In this document: piece after piece, positions 15,017 to 21,963 of the stretch
Layout: every line of letters begins with the position of its first letter
Numbering within the stretch: position 1 is the first letter of the stretch
Assembly (NCBI GenBank): GCA_035528995.1
Contig: DATKXO010000161.1
Location: 1 to 21,963, forward strand
Source of the DNA: DATKXO01 sp035528995
Lineage (GTDB): Bacteria; Planctomycetota; Phycisphaerae; UBA1845
Reading direction: 5' to 3'
Length of the DNA: 21,963 nt
Position numbers and translations under genes: made by a program
Notes under the pieces: model-generated
What the model was told of the DNA's origin: nothing
Seen by the model: the letters and a program-made list of their open reading frames with translations, nothing else
Databases searched by the model: none

Positions 15017-16063
15017 TCAAGAAACCGGCGCCCCGCTGGCCACAAAATCGCCCCAACTGGCCGAAGCACGCGGTTCAGGGACGTTTCCCGGTCGAGCCCC
15101 GTCGGCCGAGCCCGTCGCGCCGACCTCCCCGGAGCCTGTCAGGTCGTCCGCGTAGGCCGACGTGTGCCAGACGGGCGTCAGCAGCAGAAAGTCCTCCTCG
15201 CCGATCGCCTTGCGGGCCAGCACGGCCAGTCTCCCGGGCCCGGTATCCGCGTCACCGGTGATCATCAGCGACAGGTACTTGCGGCTCAGGTCCATGTAAG
15301 ACTCGAGCCAGCGGATCCAACCGGCCGCCTGGACGTCCCAGGCCAGGCCGGTAGACAGTGGAAAGGACAGGGCGGCCTCGAAGTCGTCCGAGTCCAAGGC
15401 GGCGATGTTGCGTCCGGACTGCCCGATCGCGCCGGTCCAGCTGCCCAATTCCGCCCCGTCGCGGCCCGATCGGGTCTGCCCGAACCAATCGCCGAGAGAG
15501 ACCGCCGAGGCCGCTGCCACCCATGAATCGTCCACGGTCTGGTCATCGATTCCCGATAGATCGATCTCGCGACCCTCGAAGATGGACTCGAACCGCCCCG
15601 GAGCGTTGAAGAAGCGGGCCACGTCATGGCGCAGGGCGGTCAGATCGCGCACCACCCGCAAGGCCGGCAGGAGCCGGGCGCTGCCGGGCCCGGGCCACTG
15701 CGCCGTCGGCACGCCCACATACAGGCACAGCGGAAAGGGCCGACCCCGCATGTCGCCGCCGTAATCCTGGATCGACGCCAGCACGGTCATGCCGGACTCC
15801 GGTATTCGGATGAAACATCCGCTGGACTCCAGCCGCCGGTTCGTCTTCGGCGAGTCGGCGGCGGTCTCGCTGCGCACCGCTTTCAACCGCCCGATGAACC
15901 GTTCGTAGCCTCTGAGAATCCAGTCGTTGAACTCGACCGCCCAGGCTTCGTCCGCCGTCGAGCTGTAGTAGTCCGGGTAGGTGGGCAGCTTGCCAAACCA
16001 GCGGAGCTTCGGATCGGGGCTCTGCTTGGTCGCCCTCGGTTTGAACAGATCGGTCCAACCCAT
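15017..16063 (-). CDS. tagF: TagF, T6SS-associated regulatory protein
   Basis: This 348-residue protein has the TagF (DUF2094, SciT/ImpM-type) domain at about 20-230: LRWFGKLPTYPDYY is the characteristic 'FGKLP..GDF' opening, followed by FNDWILRGYERF and the GRPFPLCLYV segment. In Pseudomonas aeruginosa TagF represses the T6SS post-translationally, in connection with Fha. Here it is longer than the roughly 225-residue Pseudomonas protein, with a C-terminal extension of over 100 residues and a disordered tail, and no PppA or Fha gene is adjacent. The frame is open upstream to 16183, but those residues are arginine-rich. I chose ATG 16063 (MGWTDLFKPR), which has a GGGGACGAG stretch about 12 bases upstream. 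It sits 127 bases downstream of tssM. Confidence 0.85.
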   Translation of the reverse strand: MGWTDLFKPRATKQSPDPKLRWFGKLPTYPDYYSSTADEAWAVEFNDWILRGYERFIGRLKAVRSETAADSPKTNRRLESSGCFIRIPESGMTVLASIQDYGGDMRGRPFPLCLYVGVPTAQWPGPGSARLLPALRVVRDLTALRHDVARFFNAPGRFESIFEGREIDLSGIDDQTVDDSWVAAASAVSLGDWFGQTRSGRDGAELGSWTGAIGQSGRNIAALDSDDFEAALSFPLSTGLAWDVQAAGWIRWLESYMDLSRKYLSLMITGDADTGPGRLAVLARKAIGEEDFLLLTPVWHTSAYADDLTGSGEVGATGSADGARPGNVPEPRASASWGDFVASGAPVS

Positions 16064-16148
16064 CTTGGGATTATCTCGTCCCCGGCGCCCCGGCAGGGGG
16101 ACCCCCCAGCGGTGTGCCGTCCATGGCCATCGGTAACCTACGGTCTCC

Positions 16149-16160
16149 TGCCGGCCGGCA
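16149..16160 (-). other. 12-base palindrome in the tssM-tagF spacer
   Basis: TGCCGGCCGGCA is a perfect palindrome in the 127-base gap after tssM, which also contains GGGGGTCCCCC. It fits the pattern of palindromes in most spacers of this cluster, but its GC richness means it may be chance. There is no T-run. Confidence 0.3.
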
Positions 16161-16190
16161 CAAGGCCGCGGCCGCCAGCGCACCGCAGCG

Positions 16191-19100
16191 CTAGCGATCG
16201 TCCGCCGCTCCCGATGCGCTCCGCTCCAGCTTGCCGATCGGATTGGGCAGAGGACGCACCAGGTTGAACACGAACTTCTCGCCCACGATCGTCGTGTCGG
16301 TCTTGAGGCCTCGAACCAGATCGCTCTGACCTTGGCGCTTCAGCGCCTCGACCAGGTCAAACTTGTGCACCGTGAGCCACTTGCCGTCGTCGGGCACGCC
16401 GTAGCGGTGCAGGTAGGCGCACAGAGCCAGCGGAGAGGATTGGCCCAGCACTCGCTTGACCGCCGGATAGGCCCGCGATGATCCCTCGATCTGCCAGCCG
16501 TCCACCAGCGACACCGACAGCTCGCCGCCGCCGGTGCTGCCGCTCCACCGCCAGACGCACTTCTGCGACCGGACCTTCTCCTCGTACAGCGTGGCTACCC
16601 GAAGCGGTCGTCCGGAGTCGCCGGTCGCGGACACCGCCAGCCCGAGATCCAGCTCGACCGCCTCGTAGTAGTGCTGGGCCGTGTCCTGAACCCGTTCCTT
16701 GCCGTAGGGAGGCATCACCGGATCGCCCCCGGAGACCTCGACGGCCAACTCACCCGCGACCCGGTCATCGCCCAGCCGCAGGAAAGTCCGCCACTCCTCG
16801 CAGCTCCGGTAGAAGGCGTCCCGCTCGCGGGCCAACCGATCGTCCTTGGGAATCGTCGCCTCGATCGGCTCGAACGCCTGCCGGGCGTTGGATATCTCCA
16901 CCAGGAAGTTCGTGAAGTCCGCGAACTTCACCGTCTCCAGGGCATTGAGTTCTTCGCCACCCGGGCTGAGGTAGGGCCAGCCGTCGAACGGGTGTTCCCG
17001 TCCGAAGTACCGGTCCTGCACGCTGCAGAGGATGTCGGTTAACTCCTCGCTCAGCAGCTCCTGGGCCCGCCGTTCGAAGACGACGAACTGCCCGGTCAGC
17101 TTCTCGTCGTCCAGACGCGCCTCCTGGCGCAGAGCCTCGATGTCGCCCCAGGGAATGCCACGCTTGTCGCGCTGGCTCGGCGGCTGCTCGAAGCGGCGCG
17201 GCAGCTCGGCGGCGGCGGCGATTCCGTCGGCCAACACCCGCCAGCGGCGAACGAACTCGTCGGCCAGCGACTGCGCCGCGGGCTCGCCGGGCGCCGCGTC
17301 GGCCACCTCTCTGGGCACGCGGGCACGCTCCGCGAATCGACCTTGATCCGAAGGCCACCAACTGTCCACCGCCTGACCCCACCAGTAGGCCACGTCCTGC
17401 CAGTCCGGATCCTTCAGGTCCGCCTGCGTCCACTCCCCGTTGTCATCCTGAAACGTGGTCCAGAACGGCAGGGCCGACAGAATCTCGACCAGCGACTGCC
17501 GGAACTCGTCGCCCACGTCATCGCGGTTGACGCCGGATCCGGCCCCCTGGCTGCGCATCATGCCGGAAAGGGACTGCCAATCGCGGGCCCGCCCGAGCAG
17601 TCGCTCCAGGTCGCCCAGCTCCTTGGCCTTGTACGCCTGGCCCCAGGCACGCACGTAGGCCTGGAAGTACGTCTGGGCCGCGTCCTCCAGCCCCTCCAGG
17701 CAGGCCTCGTGCAGCGGGATGTTGTCGGACTCGCCGGGGAAGTAGAGGCTCTCGTCGAAGTCGCGCAGGGCCAGCTGCAGGTTGATGCACTCTTCCGACC
17801 GGTCCAGCAGAAACGTGGACGTGGCACAGATGGGAATCTGCAGTCCGCTCTCGCGCTCTCCCGGCGATTCGGTCGCCCGTGGAGACGATGACGATGAAGC
17901 CCGACGACGCGTTCGGCGGGTACGCTTTCTGGGCCGCTTAGAGTCCGCCTCCTCTTCCTCATCCTCCTTGGGCTTGTCTCTGCGCTCCACGCTGTTTTCC
18001 TCGCTCCGAGTGGGCAACGCGATCCGGTAGACCGAAGGCTGCTTGCCCAGGAAATCCTCGTCGGACGCCAGTTCCGCAAGACCCCACGAGCCCACCCGAC
18101 CGAGCCGGGCGTTGATGCCGGCCAGAAGCTGCGTCGCCACGCCACGCGAGATGAGGTACTGCTGGGTCTCGTCGAGCAGGGCCAGATCGTCCGGCCGCCA
18201 GTACTCGTCGAACTTGGTCACGTCGACCGTGCTGGCCAGCTCCTTGTCGGCCTCACCCAACACGGCGAACAGGTCCTCCACCCATTGTTCGGGTGTACCG
18301 GGATCCGCGTCCGGGTCCAGTGGCGCCGCCACCAGCTTGTCGCGGAGGCCCCGCAGGATGTCGCGAACCGCGACGGCCCCCTCGGTCAGCACGATCCGGT
18401 CGTGCGTGGTGCCCCCGCCCGGAACCAGCGTGAGGAGCGGGGCGTACTCGTCGGGCACCTCGCGGACCAGGTTCTGGAACTCGTCGAAATTGCCCTCGTG
18501 GTAGTCGATCTCGGCCAATCTCGAGGTCTTCAGGCTTTCCCACAGCACCCGGTCCAGTCCGGGGAGCCCGGTGGCCTGGCTGCCCCGTTGCAGGGCCGCG
18601 ATCGAGGCCGGTATGGTCGACTCCGGCGGCGACGGGCACCGCGCGTGGGCCTCGGTCAGCTTCTGCTGATACGCGATCCACACCTCCCGCTGGGCCAGCA
18701 GCGCGTCGCGCAACGGCTTGATGATCATGTACGGGCCGCTCTGCTCGCCCTGCCATTTGCAGCCGTCCAGCGCCTGGCTGAACCGGTCGTAGCTGGTCAC
18801 GAACGTATCTTTGAACTGGAGCAGTGCCTCGCGGGTCTCGGGGTCCCGCTCGCCCAGATCGAGCATCGCGGTGTAGGTCGTCTCGACCTCGGTGCACTGG
18901 GTCCGCAGGCGTATCCATTCGCGCACCAGCGGATCGGGATGCCGATCCGTCAGCTCCGCGTAGCGCTTCAAGTACTCGTGCACCTGGACGACGCCCTGGC
19001 GAACCGTATCGTCCGTCTGCATCGCCCCGTCGCGCAAGGCCAGCGCGGGATTCTGCCAGTTGCCGACCTCGCCGCGGATGACGTTGAAATAGTTGGCCGC

Positions 19101-20981
19101 CTGGTCCCAGAAATGTTCGCTCTGGCTGCGCACGAACGTCTCGGGGTCCTCGACCACCGCACCCATCGCCCGCAGCCCCTCGAGCGTCAGATGCTCGGGC
19201 GGGGCCTGCTCGCCCGCGCAGCCGACCCAGACGACGTACTGCTCCAGGGCGTCCATGTACTGCGCCGCCTTCTGCCGGCCCTCGTCGTCCCAAGGCAGTT
19301 GGGCCAACTGGGCCGACCGTAGCGCCTCCCCCACGTCCAGCAGCACCTGACGCAGAAGCCGTTTCTCGAAGATGCCGGCTTGAATCGTCTTGAGGTGCTC
19401 GACCGGCTTGTGGGTGCCCACGCCCCAGGAGAGCAGGGCGGCCCAGAAGCGGTTCTCCTCCAGGCTGCTGATGTCCCGGCTCAGGTCGCTGGTCAGCACC
19501 AGGGCGTTGTCCGGCGTGGTCTCGTCCGTGGGGCCCAGCCGCTGGGCGTCGACCCGCGGCGTCCCGATCACCCCGTTGAACTTCACCGAGCTGGCCGCCA
19601 GAGTCCCCACCAGTCCCACGCCGAGCACGATGCTGGCCACCTTCAGCATCTTGGCCCACTTGCGCTTCCGCAGGGCCTCCTCCTCGTTGCGGAAGACCAA
19701 GCCGTGCTCGGGGAACACTTTTCTGAACAATACGTCCTTGATGAAGTGCGGGCGCTTGTTGGGGTACAGATCCAGGCTCTGGAACTGGGCGCCCGCCTCC
19801 GGACCCAGACGCTCGGTCAGGTGCTTGAGGATGAGCTGCCCTTCCTGAGTGGCACTGGTGAAGTAAGCGCCGCGGTAGATCAGGTTCTTGACCGCACGCG
19901 GGTTCTTGATCATGGGGAACAGCGTGCGAACGTAGGTCTGCAGCGGCTCGCGCAGCTCCCGGAACTCCTCCGGGAAGCTGTAGGCCAGCCCCAGATCGCC
20001 CTCGTCCGCGTCGTCGTTCATCCGCCGCAGGCGAAGGTCGTTCAGCCGCCCGTACAGCGTGTCGAAGTCCCCCTTGAACGTCTCGGGATCGTACAGCTCG
20101 TTGAATACCCCCGGCCTGGACATGCCGAATATCTGGTTCTTGATGGTGATGTCCCGCTCGGCCCGGTCGAAGTACTGCATGAACCCGACGATCTTGTCGC
20201 ACTTGGTGATGACCAGATAGGTGGCGAAGGTCACGCCCAGCTTGTTCTGCAGGTCGCGCAGCCGCTCCAGCGTGGTGTTGGCGACCTGCTCGATCTTCTC
20301 GGGCGGGTCCTGCAGCAGGTGGTCGGCCGAGATGCACACCAACGCACCGTTGATGGGATAGCCCTTGCGCCCCTTTCCGACGGTGGCCAGGAACGCCTCC
20401 CACTCGCGGCGGTCGGCGTCGTCCTTGGGGTTGCACAGCCGCCCGGCCATGTCCACGAAGATGGCGTCCTCGGTGAACCACCAGTTGTAGTTCAGCGTGC
20501 CCAGCTGGTACCCCTCCGGCTTGCCGGTCGAGAAAGTCAGCCCGCCCTCGTTGATCAGCTTGGTCTTCCCGCAGCCCGAGTCGCCCAGGACGATGTACCA
20601 GGGCAGGTCGTAAACGCTGATGCCCAGGCTCTTGCGCATCTCCCGGATGGCGGTGAAGAACTTCTCGTTGTTGGCCTTGATCGCCGCACGCACGTCCACC
20701 GCGGCCATTCCACCTTCGGCGTCGGCGGCTAGGTCCGCCGCCAGCTTCTGGCCGCGCTTCCTTTTGCCCCGACCGAAGATCCGGGAAAGCAGGAAGGCCA
20801 GCAGGCAAATGCCCAACACCGCCCCACCCACGATCAGGATGACGAAGAACAGGGGCATGCCCGGGAACAGGAACCGCTGCAGGATGTAGATCGCGCCCAG
20901 CGGCGTTCCCAGCCCGGCCATGGCGACCATCATCTGAACCTCCCGCGGGAGGCCCCTGTAGAGTTGGAGCAGTTTTTTCAT
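16191..20981 (-). CDS. tssM: TssM (IcmF), large inner-membrane T6SS protein, oversized
   Basis: At 1,596 residues this is longer than the usual 1,100-1,300 for TssM. N-terminal membrane segments (about 17-36 and 42-68) are followed by a cytoplasmic NTPase-like domain with Walker A GDSGCGKT (133-140), a VDMAG G3-like element (176-180) and VITKCD (257-262). A further membrane segment lies at about 444-464 and the remaining roughly 1,130 residues should be periplasmic. DRYFGREHPFDGWPYL fits the 'RYPF' region of the family, and the C-terminal beta-rich domain (VWRWSGSTGGGELSVSL onward) is as expected. A low-complexity insertion at 998-1046 is acidic, then strongly basic, then serine-rich. TssM spans the envelope with TssL and TssJ. 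The ATG at 20981 has GAGGT 7 bases upstream. Confidence 0.95.
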   Translation of the reverse strand: MKKLLQLYRGLPREVQMMVAMAGLGTPLGAIYILQRFLFPGMPLFFVILIVGGAVLGICLLAFLLSRIFGRGKRKRGQKLAADLAADAEGGMAAVDVRAAIKANNEKFFTAIREMRKSLGISVYDLPWYIVLGDSGCGKTKLINEGGLTFSTGKPEGYQLGTLNYNWWFTEDAIFVDMAGRLCNPKDDADRREWEAFLATVGKGRKGYPINGALVCISADHLLQDPPEKIEQVANTTLERLRDLQNKLGVTFATYLVITKCDKIVGFMQYFDRAERDITIKNQIFGMSRPGVFNELYDPETFKGDFDTLYGRLNDLRLRRMNDDADEGDLGLAYSFPEEFRELREPLQTYVRTLFPMIKNPRAVKNLIYRGAYFTSATQEGQLILKHLTERLGPEAGAQFQSLDLYPNKRPHFIKDVLFRKVFPEHGLVFRNEEEALRKRKWAKMLKVASIVLGVGLVGTLAASSVKFNGVIGTPRVDAQRLGPTDETTPDNALVLTSDLSRDISSLEENRFWAALLSWGVGTHKPVEHLKTIQAGIFEKRLLRQVLLDVGEALRSAQLAQLPWDDEGRQKAAQYMDALEQYVVWVGCAGEQAPPEHLTLEGLRAMGAVVEDPETFVRSQSEHFWDQAANYFNVIRGEVGNWQNPALALRDGAMQTDDTVRQGVVQVHEYLKRYAELTDRHPDPLVREWIRLRTQCTEVETTYTAMLDLGERDPETREALLQFKDTFVTSYDRFSQALDGCKWQGEQSGPYMIIKPLRDALLAQREVWIAYQQKLTEAHARCPSPPESTIPASIAALQRGSQATGLPGLDRVLWESLKTSRLAEIDYHEGNFDEFQNLVREVPDEYAPLLTLVPGGGTTHDRIVLTEGAVAVRDILRGLRDKLVAAPLDPDADPGTPEQWVEDLFAVLGEADKELASTVDVTKFDEYWRPDDLALLDETQQYLISRGVATQLLAGINARLGRVGSWGLAELASDEDFLGKQPSVYRIALPTRSEENSVERRDKPKEDEEEEADSKRPRKRTRRTRRRASSSSSPRATESPGERESGLQIPICATSTFLLDRSEECINLQLALRDFDESLYFPGESDNIPLHEACLEGLEDAAQTYFQAYVRAWGQAYKAKELGDLERLLGRARDWQSLSGMMRSQGAGSGVNRDDVGDEFRQSLVEILSALPFWTTFQDDNGEWTQADLKDPDWQDVAYWWGQAVDSWWPSDQGRFAERARVPREVADAAPGEPAAQSLADEFVRRWRVLADGIAAAAELPRRFEQPPSQRDKRGIPWGDIEALRQEARLDDEKLTGQFVVFERRAQELLSEELTDILCSVQDRYFGREHPFDGWPYLSPGGEELNALETVKFADFTNFLVEISNARQAFEPIEATIPKDDRLARERDAFYRSCEEWRTFLRLGDDRVAGELAVEVSGGDPVMPPYGKERVQDTAQHYYEAVELDLGLAVSATGDSGRPLRVATLYEEKVRSQKCVWRWSGSTGGGELSVSLVDGWQIEGSSRAYPAVKRVLGQSSPLALCAYLHRYGVPDDGKWLTVHKFDLVEALKRQGQSDLVRGLKTDTTIVGEKFVFNLVRPLPNPIGKLERSASGAADDR

Positions 20982-20996
20982 GGCCCGTACCTCATG

Positions 20997-21012
20997 CCCC
21001 GCTCAAGCGGGG
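20997..21012 (-). other. 16-base palindrome beside the tssM ribosome binding site
   Basis: CCCCGCTCAAGCGGGG (20997-21012) forms a stem of 6-7 bp a few bases upstream of the tssM Shine-Dalgarno sequence, in the 74-base tssL-tssM gap. It could influence tssM translation or mark a processing point. No T-run follows. Confidence 0.45.
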
Positions 21013-21055
21013 GGCTTGCGTCGCACGATGACCCCTGCCGCGATCCCCGAACCCC

Positions 21056-21829
21056 TTACGACCGGTCGCCCCCGGCATCCCGGGCCTCGACCCAGGCCGT
21101 GGCGCTCTCCCGAATGTCACCCACCGCACGCTCCCAGGCCATGCGGAAGGTGAACAGCGACAGCCCGATGACCACCACAAAGATGGCCAGCACCACCGTC
21201 AGGCTCGCCCCCAGGCTGTAGGTGATCTTCAGTTCCTGGTTGTGCCGGTAGGCGTCGGGAAACATCTCCTTGGCCCGCGTCGAGGCGTAGGCGGGCAACC
21301 GACTGAACAGCCGCCGCGTGTAGTCGGCCAACTCCTGCGGACGGTCGTGGAACTGGCCCTTGAACCCCAGGCGCAGGACGATGAAGTAGAGGCTCAACTG
21401 CTCGGCCAGTTCGTCCTTGTCGCGGCGATCGCGCCGCTCGGCCAGCTCGTACTCCCGTTGCAGTTCGTCACAGTCCCGGAAGAACTCCTCGCCGCCCAGC
21501 GCCTGGGCGTGATTCACGATCTCCGGGTCCGTCTCGAAGGGGTTGTCGAACCAGTAGTCTCGACCGGACCAGTCCGTGTTGATCATCACGTAGTCGAGCA
21601 GGTAGACCATCGCCCCCTTGATGTGATCGTCCCAGCCGCGCTCGGTCACCGGGTCGTTGCGGGCCAGGTCCTCCGCGTCCCGCAGCGCCGAGAGCGCTTC
21701 GTACCGGACCGCGTCCGGGTCGGGCACGTTGCCGTGCTTCACCTGCCGCCTGAAGTTGACCAGGAACTCGAATACCGGCCAACACGACTCGGTCAACCGC
21801 AGAGACGGCTGCGCTGTCTGTTCTGTCAT
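21056..21829 (-). CDS. tssL: TssL (DotU), inner-membrane T6SS protein
   Basis: This 257-residue protein has the TssL/DotU helical cytoplasmic domain: CWPVFEFLVNFRRQV near the start, an LDYVMIN segment, WFDNPFE, and the diagnostic YFIVLRLGFKGQF (148-160). A single C-terminal membrane segment (about 204-228) is followed by a short periplasmic tail with no OmpA or peptidoglycan-binding domain. TssL forms the envelope complex with TssM and docks the baseplate through TssK. I chose ATG 21829 over the upstream ATG at 21931 because it overlaps the tssK stop as ATGA (the usual coupled arrangement), and because the extension would translate the tssK end out of frame. There is no strong Shine-Dalgarno sequence, consistent with coupling. 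Confidence 0.93.
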   Translation of the reverse strand: MTEQTAQPSLRLTESCWPVFEFLVNFRRQVKHGNVPDPDAVRYEALSALRDAEDLARNDPVTERGWDDHIKGAMVYLLDYVMINTDWSGRDYWFDNPFETDPEIVNHAQALGGEEFFRDCDELQREYELAERRDRRDKDELAEQLSLYFIVLRLGFKGQFHDRPQELADYTRRLFSRLPAYASTRAKEMFPDAYRHNQELKITYSLGASLTVVLAIFVVVIGLSLFTFRMAWERAVGDIRESATAWVEARDAGGDRS

Positions 21830-21963
21830 GCTCGTTTCGCCAGCACCACGTACAACGACGGGTTGAACTTCTCCAAAGCGGCCAACTGGCCCTCCTGAAT
21901 GCTGACCCGAATGCCACGCTCCTGCTCGCATTCACGCCAGTAGTCCGTCCGGTCCGTACCAAT
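21826..21963 (-). CDS. tssK: TssK, C-terminal 45 residues, cut by the window edge
   Basis: An open frame entering from the right edge ends at TGA 21828-21826 and encodes 45 residues. It contains DYWRECEQERGIRVSIQEGQ and closes FNPSLYVVLAKRA. It immediately precedes tssL with an ATGA overlap. TssK normally precedes tssL, and a C-terminus ending in a 'P.L.V.L' strand is in keeping with TssK. TssK is the baseplate adaptor linking TssFG to TssL and TssM. Identification depends mainly on gene order, as little of the protein is present. Confidence 0.65.
   Translation of the reverse strand: MGTDRTDYWRECEQERGIRVSIQEGQLAALEKFNPSLYVVLAKRA

Noticed and set aside
18253..20808. 851-residue frame on the same strand inside tssM
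   Set aside because: It is an out-of-frame shadow of TssM with Gly/Arg/Ala-rich composition; the TssM frame carries the Walker motifs and membrane segments.
21830..21931. Upstream start for tssL at 21931
   Set aside because: That extension overlaps the tssK C-terminus in another frame and does not resemble TssL; the ATGA overlap start fits better.

Overview
The window is almost entirely one type VI secretion system (T6SS) cluster, all on the minus strand and read from the right edge to the left. The identifiable order is tssK (3' end only), tssL, tssM, tagF, tssA, tssB, tssC, hcp (tssD), tssE, tssF, tssG, clpV (tssH), an unrecognised 98-residue ORF, and a 610-residue protein that fuses a complete TssB-like half to a complete TssC-like half. 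The DNA is GC-rich, with strong GGAG-type ribosome binding sites at many starts. The presence of TssL, TssM and TssK indicates a double-membrane bacterium. A remnant of an IS200-like/REP-associated transposase at the left (PGLAYHVLNRRVMRLPLF) is of a kind I associate with Planctomycetota and relatives; that taxonomic guess is an inference from the sequence style and is not certain.

Region by region: 1-83 is the start of an IS630-like transposase running off the left edge. 84-342 is lower-GC non-coding DNA with a perfect 13-bp hairpin. 343-762 (plus strand) is a small single-domain cupin. 763-1101 has no intact gene but holds the transposase remnant and an inverted repeat. 1102-3413 holds the TssB-TssC fusion and the 98-residue ORF. 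3575-9913 holds clpV, tssG, tssF and tssE. 10105-10584 is hcp, preceded by a 479-bp non-coding, hairpin-rich leader. 11064-14777 is tssC, tssB and tssA. 15017-21829 is tagF, tssM and tssL, and the window ends inside tssK.

How they work together: TssK/F/G/E form the baseplate, TssL and TssM anchor it in the inner membrane, and TssA primes and coordinates assembly. Hcp forms the inner tube, TssB and TssC form the contractile sheath, and ClpV recycles contracted sheath. TagF is a post-translational repressor in other systems. No vgrG, PAAR, recognisable effector/immunity pair, tssJ, or Fha/PpkA/PppA phosphorylation gene is visible, so those must lie elsewhere or be absent.

The most unusual element is the second, fused sheath protein (1102-2934) beside a canonical tssB/tssC pair. 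With the 98-residue ORF it forms a downstream module of unknown role. Secondary oddities are a highly basic and acidic low-complexity insertion in an oversized TssM, and perfect palindromes in most intercistronic spacers.
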